Assembly (NCBI GenBank): GCA_017848965.1
Contig: JAFIHA010000059.1
Span: 62,001-126,000, forward strand
Reading direction: 5' to 3'
DNA: 64,000 nt
Source: Dechloromonas aromatica (nom. nud.)
Lineage (GTDB): Bacteria; Pseudomonadota; Gammaproteobacteria; Burkholderiales; Rhodocyclaceae
A program made the position numbers and the translations under genes. Below, one piece after another: positions 47,703-57,790 of the stretch; the stretch's first letter is position 1, and each line of letters begins with the position of its first letter. The notes beneath the pieces are model-generated. The model had not been told where the DNA came from. It searched no databases and was given only the letters and a program-made list of their open reading frames with translations.

Positions 47703-48892
47703 GCGACTTTCTCCAGGCGGGTCCACGGCGTGGTGCGGATGCGTTCGCTGGCGGCGCCGCCGATCTCGGCGTCGTCGAGGTAGCAGCCGGGGTCTTCGGC
47801 CCATGGGTTGGCGGTGACCTGCTCGGCGCGCACGCGCGAACTGCCGTTGCAGATGGCGAGGTAGCGGCAGCCGGCGCAGCGCCCTTCGAGGCGGCGCGGG
47901 TGTTCGCGCAGGCGCTCGAGCAGCGGGTTGGCCGGGTCGCTCCAGATGGCGGAGAAGGGCCGCTCGCGGACGTTGCCCAGGGTCTGGTGCCACCACATGG
48001 TGTCCGGGTGCACGTTGCCCAGGTTGTCGATGTTGGCGACGTTGACGCCGCTGGCGTTGCCGCCCCACTGGCGCAGCTTGGCCAGCAGCTGGGGCAGGCT
48101 CTGCGGGCAGCGGCGGGCCGCCCAGTGCAGCAGGTAGACGCCGTCGGCGTCGTTGTTGCCGGTGACGAATTCCTTGTCCTCGCCGCGCCGCAGGCTGTCC
48201 AGGCAGGTGTCGAACAGGAGGTCCATGGCGGCGCGCGTGCTGGCGTGGCGGGCGTCGTCGGCGCGGTGCTTGTTGCCGCGGCCGGCATAGTTGAGGTGCG
48301 AGAAGTAGAACTTGTCGATGCCCTCGTCGGCGACCAGACGCAGCAGCGCCGGCAGGTCGTGGGCGTTGTCCTCGGTCATCGTGTAGCGGACGCCGACCTT
48401 GATGCGCCGTTCGCGGCACAGCCGCAGCGCCGCCAGCGAGGCGGCGAAGGCGCCTTCCTGGCGGCGGAAGCGGTCGTGCGTGGCGGCCATGCCGTCGAGG
48501 CTGATGCCGACGTAGTCGAAGGCGATGGCGTCGATCAGGTCGATGTTGTCGCGGTCGATCAGGGTGCCGTTGGTCGACAGCGCGACGTAGAAGCCGAGGC
48601 GCTTGGCGCGGCTGGCGATGCTGTAGATGTCCGGGTGCAGCAGCGGCTCGCCGCCGGAAAGGATCAGCACCGGCACGCGGAAGGCGCGCAGGTCGTCCAT
48701 CACGGTGTCGATTTCGTCCGTGCTCAGCTCGCCGGGGAAGTGCTTGTCGGCGGAGATCGAGTAGCAGTGCTTGCAGGTCAGGTTGCAGCGACGCAGCAGG
48801 TTCCAGATCACCACCGGGCCGGGCGGGTGGCGGCGCGGACCGGCCGGCGTCGGCTGATCGATTTCCCTGAGGAACTGGCTGATGCGGAACAT
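47699..48892 (-). CDS. nirJ: NirJ, radical SAM heme d1 biosynthesis protein
   Basis: The 397-residue radical SAM enzyme has CNLTCKHC for the first 4Fe-4S cluster, LSGGEPLLHPD, and a C-terminal SPASM-like cluster region (CAGCRYLAICNGSSRVRAEQ...DPGC). It removes the propionate side chains and inserts the oxo groups on the path to heme d1. It overlaps nirN by 4 bp and lies 3 bp after nirH. Confidence 0.95.
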   Translation of the reverse strand: MFRISQFLREIDQPTPAGPRRHPPGPVVIWNLLRRCNLTCKHCYSISADKHFPGELSTDEIDTVMDDLRAFRVPVLILSGGEPLLHPDIYSIASRAKRLGFYVALSTNGTLIDRDNIDLIDAIAFDYVGISLDGMAATHDRFRRQEGAFAASLAALRLCRERRIKVGVRYTMTEDNAHDLPALLRLVADEGIDKFYFSHLNYAGRGNKHRADDARHASTRAAMDLLFDTCLDSLRRGEDKEFVTGNNDADGVYLLHWAARRCPQSLPQLLAKLRQWGGNASGVNVANIDNLGNVHPDTMWWHQTLGNVRERPFSAIWSDPANPLLERLREHPRRLEGRCAGCRYLAICNGSSRVRAEQVTANPWAEDPGCYLDDAEIGGAASERIRTTPWTRLEKVA

Positions 48893-48895
48893 GGT

Positions 48896-49414
48896 TCAGG
48901 TCTCCCGGGGGCCGGCGCCAAGGCGCAGGCCGGTTTTCTTGAGGATGCGGCTGGAAAACAGGATGTCGCGCGCGCGCACCACGGCGCCGCATTCGCGCTC
49001 GACCAGCGCGGCCAGCGCCGCCAGTTGGGCGTCCACTTCGGCGCGCTGGCGACCGTGCAGCATGGCGAACAGGTTGTACGGCCAGTCCGGCAGGCGGCGC
49101 GGCCGGCGGTAGCAGTGGCTGACCGCCGCCTGCCGGCCGAGCAGTTCGCCGACCCGGTCGACGGCGGCGTCGTCGATGTCCCAGACGCTCATGCCGTTGG
49201 CCGTGTAGCCGATGGCGTAATGGTTGGGCACGGCGCCGATGCGGCGGATGGCGCCGCGTTCGAGCATCGCCTGCAGGCGCTCGATGACCTGCGCCTCGCT
49301 GACGCCGAGGACGGCGGCGATGCTGGCGTAAGGGCGCGGCACCAGCGGCAGGCCTTCCTGAGTGACGCGCACCAGGCGGCGTTCGAAGGCATCGGGGGCG
49401 GTGGGCGCGTTCAT
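48896..49414 (-). CDS. nirH: NirH siroheme decarboxylase subunit
   Basis: The 172-residue AsnC/Lrp-like protein has an N-terminal winged helix (RLVRVTQEGLPLVPRPYASIAAVLGVSEAQVIERLQAML) and a C-terminal RAM-like domain with SHCYRRPRRLPDWPYNLFAMLHG, the NirH/NirL pattern. With NirD, NirG and NirL it decarboxylates siroheme to didecarboxysiroheme. The start is the ATG at 49414, overlapping the nirG stop by 4 bp. Confidence 0.92.
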   Translation of the reverse strand: MNAPTAPDAFERRLVRVTQEGLPLVPRPYASIAAVLGVSEAQVIERLQAMLERGAIRRIGAVPNHYAIGYTANGMSVWDIDDAAVDRVGELLGRQAAVSHCYRRPRRLPDWPYNLFAMLHGRQRAEVDAQLAALAALVERECGAVVRARDILFSSRILKKTGLRLGAGPRET

Positions 49415-49863
49415 GCCTGCAACCTCAGGTCGACGAAGTATTCCCTGTCCTTGGGAAAGGGCAGCACCGGCAAGCCGCTCGCCGCCTCGATGGCGGCGCA
49501 GGTGGCGGCGATCTCCGCCGGCGTCTCGGTGGCGAGCACGAACCACATGTTGAGGCGGTGGTCGCGCCGGTAGTTGTGGGCGACTTCGGCAAAGCCGTTG
49601 ACGATACCGGCGACCCGCTCGAAGTCCGCTTCCGGCACCGCCATCGCCGCCAGGCAGAAGGCGCCGCCGAGGCGTTCGATCTGGTAGAGCGGGCCGAAGC
49701 GGCTCAGGGTGCCGGCGTCGCGCAGGGCGCGCAGGCGTTCGAGCAGTTCGCCCTCGCTCAGCCCGAGCGGCGCCGCGGCGGCGGCGAAGGGCGCCGGGCA
49801 GAGCGGGAAATCGCCCTGCAGGGCGTTGATGATGGCGCGGTCGATGGTATCGAGCTCAGTCAT
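49411..49863 (-). CDS. nirG: NirG siroheme decarboxylase subunit
   Basis: The 150-residue protein of the same AsnC/Lrp-like family has IDRAIINALQGDFPLCPAPFAAAA and VAHNYRRDHRLNMWFVLATE, the NirD/NirG pattern with the conserved His-Asn-Tyr. Position between nirDL and nirH supports NirG. It overlaps nirDL by 8 bp. Confidence 0.92.
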   Translation of the reverse strand: MTELDTIDRAIINALQGDFPLCPAPFAAAAAPLGLSEGELLERLRALRDAGTLSRFGPLYQIERLGGAFCLAAMAVPEADFERVAGIVNGFAEVAHNYRRDHRLNMWFVLATETPAEIAATCAAIEAASGLPVLPFPKDREYFVDLRLQA

Positions 49864-50866
49864 GGCAGGCTCCGGCGGAAAGTTGGTAGCGGGCGCCGCA
49901 CTGCTTGAAGCGGCGGCGGCTGAACAGCACCTGGCTGGGGTGGCGGTCGAGCCCGGTGCGCCCGGCCAGCGCGTCGCGCAGTTGCAGTACGCCCTCGCGG
50001 CTGCGGCCGTGGATCATGCAGTAGAGGTTGTACGGCCAGTCCGGCATCTGCCGGCGCCGGCGATAGCACAGGGTGACGCCGGGTTCGCGCGCGAGTTCGC
50101 GGCCGAGCGCGTCGATGCGCTCTTCCGGGACGTTCCAGACGCACATCGCGTTGGCCACGTAGCCGAGTTCATGGTGCCGGACGACGACGCCGAAGCGCTT
50201 GAGCAGGCCGCTGTTCAGCCATTCGGCGAGGCGCGACAGCAGCCAGGCCTCGCTCACCCCGGCGGCGGCGGCGACCGGCGCGTAGGGGCGTTCGCACAGC
50301 GGCAGGCCGTCGGCCAGGGCGCCGAGCAGGGCGCGGTCGATGCCGTCCAGGGCGCAGGCCGGGGCGCCGCCCGTCGCCGGCGCCGGGGCGGCCGGCCGGT
50401 GGCCGGGCGGAGCGGCGAGGTCGAAGCCGAGGTCGATGTGGTAGGCGGTCTGCAGCGGCAGTTCGAGTAGCGGGCAGTCAGTTTCGGCGGCGATCCGGGC
50501 GAGGACGCCGGCGAGGTGGGCGGCGTCCGGGGCGGTGGCGACGAACCACAGGTTCCAGCGGTGTTCGCGCTCGTAGTTGTGGTTGACCTCGGCGTAGGCG
50601 CTGACCTGCGCGGCGACCGCGTCGAGGCGCTCGTCCGGTACCGCCAGCGCGGCCAGCGTGCTGGTCCCGGCGCGGTGCGGCGCGATCACCGGGCCGATGC
50701 GGGTGAACAGGCCGTCGGCCTGCCAGCGCCGGTAGAGGTCGAGCACCGCCGCCGGCGTCAGGCCGTGCGCTGTGCCGATCGCCGCGAAGGGCTCGGGGCA
50801 CAGCGGGAAGCGCTGCTGGTAGTCGTTGAGCAGCGGCAGGTGGGCGGCGAGGCTGTCGGCAGGCAT
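49856..50866 (-). CDS. nirDL: NirDL fusion, siroheme decarboxylase
   Basis: The 336-residue protein contains two AsnC/Lrp-like units. Residues 1 to about 155 (YQQRFPLCPEPFAAIG, VNHNYEREHRWNLWFVAT) are NirD-like. Residues about 175-336 (IDRALLGALADGLPLCERPYAPVA, TLCYRRRRQMPDWPYNLYCMIHG) are NirL-like. The Pro/Ala-rich linker (GHRPAAPAPATGGAPA) joins them. Separate in Pseudomonas, the fusion is known from some other denitrifiers. It lies 1 bp downstream of nirF. Confidence 0.92.
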   Translation of the reverse strand: MPADSLAAHLPLLNDYQQRFPLCPEPFAAIGTAHGLTPAAVLDLYRRWQADGLFTRIGPVIAPHRAGTSTLAALAVPDERLDAVAAQVSAYAEVNHNYEREHRWNLWFVATAPDAAHLAGVLARIAAETDCPLLELPLQTAYHIDLGFDLAAPPGHRPAAPAPATGGAPACALDGIDRALLGALADGLPLCERPYAPVAAAAGVSEAWLLSRLAEWLNSGLLKRFGVVVRHHELGYVANAMCVWNVPEERIDALGRELAREPGVTLCYRRRRQMPDWPYNLYCMIHGRSREGVLQLRDALAGRTGLDRHPSQVLFSRRRFKQCGARYQLSAGACHD

Positions 50867-50867
50867 C

Positions 50868-52079
50868 TCAGAACCCCATGCGGAAGGCGCGCTGGGTGAA
50901 GAAGATGCCGCTCGGGCTGCGCGCCGGCAGCGTCTGCAGCAGGCGCTGGCTGGCAGTGTCGAAGACCAGCACGGCGTTGTCGTCGCGCGCCGAGACCCAG
51001 ACCTGCTCCCCCTTGGCCGAGAATTCGAGGTGCAGGATCGCCCGTCCGGGCTGTAGCGTGGCGCTCACCTGCTGGCGCAGCGGGTCGATGAGCTGCAGCC
51101 AGCCGTTGTCGGGGAAGGCGAAATTGACCCAGATCTGGCGCCCGTCCGGCCGCGCCATGACGAAGACCGGCTGGCTCTTGACCGGAATGCGGCCGACTTC
51201 CTGCCAGCTCGCGGTGTCGACCACCAGCACCTCGTGGCGGCCGATCGCCGGCAGGTAGGCGCGGCCGCCGGCGATCGCCCAGCCGCGCAGGTGCGGCATC
51301 TTGTACACCGGCAGCGGCGCTTCGCCGCGGCCGTAGCCGGCGAGGATGCGGCGGGTGCCGAGTTCCGGCTGCCAGGTGTCGAGCAGGGCGAGGCCGTCCT
51401 CGCCGAACAGGCCGGCGATGTAGTAGCGGCCATCCGGCGTCACCAGCGCGTCGTAGGGCTGCTTGCCGGCGGGAAAGCGCTGGGTGCGCGGCTGTTTCGG
51501 GTCGGACAGGTCGGTGATGCGGATTTCGCCGGCGTCGAACAGCGCGTAGGCGAAGCGGTTGCCGCTCAGGTCGGCGAGGCCGACCACCTTGGAGCGCTGG
51601 CTGTCGCCGTAGTCGGCCGGGACGTCGGCAAGCAGTTCGAGGGTTTCGGCGTCGAAGGCCTTGATGCCGCCGGGTTCGTAGTTCTGGGCGACGACCAGGC
51701 GGCCGTCCTGCGAGATGGCGCCGCCGATGCTGTTGCCGGCCTGGACGATGCGCCGCTCGACGCGTGCCTGCAGCAGGTCGACCTTGCTCAGTCCGCCGTC
51801 GCGGCCGAAGACATAGGCGTAGCGGCCGTCGCGCGAGAAGACGACGGAGGCGTGCGAGAGGTCGCCGAGGCCGGCGACGCTGGCCAGGCTGCGGCGGGCG
51901 AGGTGATCGACGATCTGCACCTGACCGTCGGCGCGTTCGATGACAACGCCGAGGCCACCGCTGCCGCGCAGCGGTGCCTGGCTGGCGCAGGCGGCGAGGA
52001 AGAGGAAGGGCAGGCCGGCGAGCAGCCTGCGGCAGCGGGCGAGGGCGGGGATGGCTGGCATGGCGGGAGTCCGTTTCAT
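50868..52079 (-). CDS. nirF: NirF, heme d1 biosynthesis lipoprotein
   Basis: The 403-residue d1-type propeller protein has an N-terminal lipobox LAAC (C31), so it is anchored in the periplasm. Propeller repeats are visible (ASVVFSRDGRYAYVFGRDGGLSKVD, AISQDGRLVVAQNYEPGGIKAFD, ALVTPDGRYYIAGLFGEDG). NirF acts in the late steps of heme d1 synthesis and interacts with NirN and NirS. The ATG at 52079 overlaps nirC by 4 bp; an internal ATG six codons on is also possible. Confidence 0.93.
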   Translation of the reverse strand: MKRTPAMPAIPALARCRRLLAGLPFLFLAACASQAPLRGSGGLGVVIERADGQVQIVDHLARRSLASVAGLGDLSHASVVFSRDGRYAYVFGRDGGLSKVDLLQARVERRIVQAGNSIGGAISQDGRLVVAQNYEPGGIKAFDAETLELLADVPADYGDSQRSKVVGLADLSGNRFAYALFDAGEIRITDLSDPKQPRTQRFPAGKQPYDALVTPDGRYYIAGLFGEDGLALLDTWQPELGTRRILAGYGRGEAPLPVYKMPHLRGWAIAGGRAYLPAIGRHEVLVVDTASWQEVGRIPVKSQPVFVMARPDGRQIWVNFAFPDNGWLQLIDPLRQQVSATLQPGRAILHLEFSAKGEQVWVSARDDNAVLVFDTASQRLLQTLPARSPSGIFFTQRAFRMGF

Positions 52080-52390
52080 TCGGCCGGGAAGCCGCGCTGC
52101 AGGCGGTCGACGATCCATGCTGCTTCGGTTTCGTCGAGCAGGCCGCGGAAGGGCGGCATCGGGGTGGCGGGGCGGCCGTGCAGGATGGTCTGGGCGAGAC
52201 CGTCGGCCGGCTTGTCGGCGAGGGCGGCCGGGGTCAGCGGCGGGCCGAGGCCGCCCTTGAGGGTGAGGCCGTGGCAGGAGCCGCAATCCTGGCGCACCAG
52301 GTGCACCAGCCGGCGTTCGGCGGCGGCGTCCGGGGCCGCCGCCGCGCCTAGGCAGGCGGGCAGCAGCAAAAGGGCGAGGCGGGGGCGCAT
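52076..52390 (-). CDS. nirC: NirC-like cytochrome c
   Basis: The 104-residue periplasmic c-type cytochrome has a signal peptide (MRPRLALLLLPACLGAAAA), CGSCH (C36, C39, H40) and a probable axial Met in ATPMPPF. Small size and position between nirM and nirF suggest NirC, an electron donor or acceptor used in heme d1 maturation. The start is the ATG at 52390, 14 bp after nirM. Confidence 0.85.
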   Translation of the reverse strand: MRPRLALLLLPACLGAAAAPDAAAERRLVHLVRQDCGSCHGLTLKGGLGPPLTPAALADKPADGLAQTILHGRPATPMPPFRGLLDETEAAWIVDRLQRGFPAE

Positions 52391-52404
52391 GGCGCGGCCG
52401 GCGC

Positions 52405-52725
52405 TCAGACGCCGCCTTTCAGGATCCAGGCGACGACGGCCTTGAGGTCGGCATCGCCGATCCTGGCCGCCGGGTTCGGCGGCATCGGGATCGCCCCCCA
52501 GACGCCCTTGCCGCCCTGGCGCACCTTGTCGGCGAGCTTGGCCGGCGCGCCGGCATCGCCCTGGTACTTGGCGGCGATGTCCTTGAACGCAGGGCCGACC
52601 AGTTTCTTGTCCTTGGCGTGACAGGCCAGGCAGCCAGCCTGCTTGGCAATCGCCTCGGACGCCATGGCGGTCAGCGGCAGGCTGGCGCCGAGGGCGAGGA
52701 CGACGGGAAGCATCAGGAATTTCAT
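52405..52725 (-). CDS. nirM: Cytochrome c-551 (NirM)
   Basis: The 106-residue protein has a signal peptide ending at AMAS, CLACH (C32, C35, H36), the class I c-551 sequence KKLVGPAFKDIAAKYQGD, and the axial Met in IPMPPNP. It donates electrons to NirS. GGAGGAG lies before the start and it is 52 bp downstream of nirS. Confidence 0.95.
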   Translation of the reverse strand: MKFLMLPVVLALGASLPLTAMASEAIAKQAGCLACHAKDKKLVGPAFKDIAAKYQGDAGAPAKLADKVRQGGKGVWGAIPMPPNPAARIGDADLKAVVAWILKGGV

Positions 52726-52777
52726 GGTTTTCTCCTCCGGAAGCGGAACCGGCCGGGCCGGTTCCGCACGGCACGGG

Positions 52778-55475
<2,698 letters not shown>

Positions 55476-55492
55476 GCGGGGGCGGCGTCAGC

Positions 55493-57091
55493 TCAGCGGC
55501 GGGCGCCGCTCTTCAGCGTCTCGAAATCGAGCGCGAAACGGGCGAGGTATTTGCGCAGGCGGTCGGCGTCGTTGCTCTGTTTCTTCCCGGCGCGGGAAAT
55601 CGCGAACAGGCGGCGGCCGGCCTCGGAAAGGCTGGGGCTGTTGCGGCAGGTGTCGATCACGGTGTTCAACTGGCAGCGCTCGAAGAGGTCGAGCTGCTCG
55701 GCAAGCTCGCCGAGTACCTGGGCGCTGGCGTCCGCCACCGGGGCATCGGCCCAGGCGGCGGTGAGGCGGGCGATTTCGTCGGCGACGTCGCTTTCCGTGA
55801 TGCGTCCGGCGCTGGCCAGCGTGGCGAGGCGGGTGAGGGAAGCGCCGAGTTCGCGGAAGTTGCCGTGCCAACGTGCGGCCTGTGAGGTGGCGAAAGCCAG
55901 GTAGCGGCGCCGCGCTTCGACGTTGAAACGCACCTGCTGGCCGTGTTCGGCGGCGAAACGTTCCAGCTCATAGTCGAGGTTGGGTTCGATGTCTTCCGGG
56001 CGGCCGGCGAGGCCGGGCAGGTCGAAGGTCCACAGGTTGATGCGGGCGTAGAGGTCTTCGCGGAACTTGCCTTGCCGTACCCACTGGCGCAGGTCGCGGT
56101 GGGTGCCGGCGATGAGCTGGAAGTCGCTGCTCGCTTCCTGGTCGCTGCCGAAGGGGAAGAAGCGTTTTTCCTCGATGGCTTTGAGCAGCATGGCCTGCTC
56201 GTCGAGACCGAGTTCGCCGATTTCGTCGAGAAAGAGCAGGCCGCCGTCGGCGGAACGCAGCAGCCCCGGCCGTTCCTGCTGGGCGCCGGTGAAAGCCCCC
56301 TTGCTGTGGCCGAAGAGCGTGGACATCGCCGAATCGCCGCGCAGCGTGGCGCAGTTCACTTCGATGAAGCGGCCTTTCAGTTGCTGGCGCTGGCGTTTCA
56401 GTTCGAAGACGCGGCGGGCGAGGAAGGACTTGCCGGCGCCGGTCGGGCCGACCAGCAGCATCGGTGCGCGCGAGCGGCCGGCGACCTGTTCGATCTGCTC
56501 GATCATCCGGTTGAACGCCGGGTTGCGCGTGGCGATGCCGGATTTGAGGAAGGACAGGTTGTCGTCGCGTTCCCGGGCGAAACGCTGGGCGATGCGGTCG
56601 TAGCGTGAGAGGTCGAGGTCGATGATCTCGTAGCTGCCGACCGAATTGGCGATCTCCTTCTTGCGCGGCGGCGAGGTCTGCAACAGGCGCGCCGGCAGGT
56701 AGTGCGCCTCGGCGAGCAGGAACCAGCAGATCTGTGCGACGTGCGTGCCGGTGGTGATGTGGATCAGGTAATCCTCGTTTTCCGTATCGAAGGGATAGCT
56801 GCGCGCCAGATCATGCAGGGCGGTGTACACCTCCTCGAAATCCCACGGGTCGCGCAGTTCCATCTCCACGCGCTTGAACTCGGTTTCCGGCGAGATGCGG
56901 GCGACGTCGTTGCCGATGCGCTCGGCCAGGCCGCGGTTGCGCAGGTCGTGGATCAGTTCCAGACGATGCACGACCAGGTCTTCCTGCTGGCACAGGGCGA
57001 CTGTCGGCCGCCACTTGTCCCAGCGCGGGCTGCCCTTGCCGGCGTAGTCGAGCTGGGTGCCGAGAAAGCCGATGACGATGGTTTTTTTCAT
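55493..57091 (-). CDS. rtcR: RtcR, sigma-54-dependent activator of RNA repair
   Basis: The 532-residue protein has an N-terminal CARF-like sensor domain (residues 1 to about 180, starting TIVIGFLGTQLDYAGKG), a central AAA+ domain with Walker A GPTGAGKS (215-222), the sigma-54 contact loop GAFTGA (265-270) and LLFLDEIGE, and a C-terminal HTH of the RtcR type. In Salmonella RtcR is switched on by tRNA fragments bearing 2',3'-cyclic phosphate. It diverges from the slipin-rtcB-rtcA operon and should activate its -24/-12 promoter at 57241. Confidence 0.96.
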   Translation of the reverse strand: MKKTIVIGFLGTQLDYAGKGSPRWDKWRPTVALCQQEDLVVHRLELIHDLRNRGLAERIGNDVARISPETEFKRVEMELRDPWDFEEVYTALHDLARSYPFDTENEDYLIHITTGTHVAQICWFLLAEAHYLPARLLQTSPPRKKEIANSVGSYEIIDLDLSRYDRIAQRFARERDDNLSFLKSGIATRNPAFNRMIEQIEQVAGRSRAPMLLVGPTGAGKSFLARRVFELKRQRQQLKGRFIEVNCATLRGDSAMSTLFGHSKGAFTGAQQERPGLLRSADGGLLFLDEIGELGLDEQAMLLKAIEEKRFFPFGSDQEASSDFQLIAGTHRDLRQWVRQGKFREDLYARINLWTFDLPGLAGRPEDIEPNLDYELERFAAEHGQQVRFNVEARRRYLAFATSQAARWHGNFRELGASLTRLATLASAGRITESDVADEIARLTAAWADAPVADASAQVLGELAEQLDLFERCQLNTVIDTCRNSPSLSEAGRRLFAISRAGKKQSNDADRLRKYLARFALDFETLKSGARR

Positions 57092-57240
57092 GGTGACGGG
57101 GAATCTGGCGGTGCGGCCCGCCTGAAGACTGGAAAAATTTATAAATCACTATAGCAAAATATCGCGAAATAAGGATTTGTGATCGCCGTGATTTTCATCA
57201 ATCCGATGAAAATCAATGGCTTGCCGATTTTCTGCTGCCC
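57092..57240. promoter_or_regulatory. RtcR upstream region
   Basis: Between rtcR and the sigma-54 promoter, this AT-richer stretch has CAATCCGATGAAAATCAATGG near 57200 and runs of A and T. RtcR enhancer sites are expected here but no dyad could be fixed by eye. Confidence 0.35.
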
Positions 57241-57257
57241 TGGCACGACTCTGGCAA
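57241..57257 (+). promoter_or_regulatory. Sigma-54 promoter of the RNA-repair operon
   Basis: TGGCACGACTCTGGCAA matches the -24/-12 consensus TGGCAC-N5-TTGCA with one substitution and exact spacing. Transcription would begin near 57268, giving a leader of about 520 nt before slipin. The adjacent divergent RtcR is a sigma-54 activator, which supports the call. Confidence 0.85.
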
Positions 57258-57381
57258 TAGGGAAGTCATCGCCGACTTGCGGCAAGGCCGACGGGTTAGG
57301 GGTTGTGACCCCGCCGGTGCGGTGGAATCAGGAGGTTTCCGGTCATTCCGCCGTATGCCGCCGTCGCGGGAAAGCGATATT

Positions 57382-57427
57382 GGGGTGCCTGGTGGCGCGT
57401 TCGGGTTCGATTCCCGGTCATCCCCCA
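57382..57427 (+). ncRNA. Mini-tRNA-like module without anticodon arm
   Basis: GGGGTG at 57382-57387 pairs with CATCCC at 57419-57424 (one G-T wobble). A short GCC-TGGT-GGC arm lies at the position of a D arm. A T-arm follows (TCGGG, loop TTCGATT, CCCGG at 57401-57417), and CCA ends the element at 57425-57427. There is no anticodon arm. This resembles the tRNA-mimic part of bacterial Y RNAs. Confidence 0.6.
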
Positions 57428-57498
57428 CTGGATAGCTCAGTTTGGTAGAGCAACCGTCTCATCAACGGTCTGTCGCGGGTTCGACTCCCGCTCCAAAA
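57426..57498 (+). ncRNA. tRNA-like element with CAT anticodon
   Basis: The D arm (GCTC 57435-57438 with GAGC 57448-57451, loop containing GGTA), anticodon stem ACCGT/ACGGT with a 7-nt loop and CAT at 57460-57462, variable loop of 5, and T-arm GCGGG/CCCGC with TTCGACT are all canonical. The acceptor pairs only over 4 bp (57429-57432 with 57492-57495); the three outer pairs mismatch (C-A, A-A, C-A). No CCA follows in the normal place, and position 37 is C rather than a purine. It is therefore a tRNA mimic or decayed tRNA-Met rather than a working tRNA gene. Confidence 0.65.
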
Positions 57499-57790
57499 CT
57501 GTCCTTCCACGACAGTGGTTAAAGCAGTACCCGCCGGCTGCGGTATGCGCAAGCACCCGCCGCCGGTCCGGCCCGGTGCTTCGCTCCGCTTGCGCGGCAG
57601 GGCATCCGCTGTCGGGCGGCAGGGGCCGCGTGGCCTGGGCGATTGGCCCGGGTCGCTGCCAGCCCCGGTTGTCCGCAGCGGCTGCCTCCCCGCGGAAGCC
57701 AGGCGAAGCGCCCGCTGGACCGGCGTGAGCCGGCAAGTTTGAGCAGTGATTGTTGACGACGATGTTTGAAGACGAAGAGGGAGTAGAAAA

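Larger units (their letters stand above)
57268..57790 (+). ncRNA. Long structured leader of the RNA-repair operon, with tRNA-like modules
   Basis: The stretch of about 520 nt between the sigma-54 promoter and slipin holds no convincing gene but many complementary segments. In order: a hairpin GGGGT-TGTG-ACCCC (57299-57312), a 10-bp hairpin (57319-57328 with 57345-57354), a mini-tRNA-like module (57382-57427), a nearly full tRNA-like module (57426-57498), a 6-bp hairpin ACTGTC/GACAGT (57498-57516), and a GC-rich region with a 10-position stem (57534-57543 with 57557-57566, GCAA tetraloop) and a CCGGC-GTGA-GCCGG hairpin (57720-57733). GAGGGAG follows before the slipin ATG. RNA-repair operons elsewhere carry Y RNAs with tRNA-like domains (YrlA), so this leader is probably a functional noncoding RNA. 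Confidence 0.7.

Noticed and set aside
48893-48992. Long minus-strand frame from 48992 running through nirJ into nirN
   Set aside because: Only the last 513 codons (from 47702) encode NirN with its signal peptide; the rest is an alternative frame of nirJ and nirH.
57426-57498. Functional tRNA-Met gene
   Set aside because: Only four acceptor pairs form, CCA/discriminator arrangement is wrong and position 37 is C; kept as a tRNA-like element instead.
57515-57742. Small plus-strand frame of about 75 codons in the rtc leader
   Set aside because: Arg/Gly-rich translation with no family resemblance or ribosome-binding site; the DNA is better explained by RNA hairpins.
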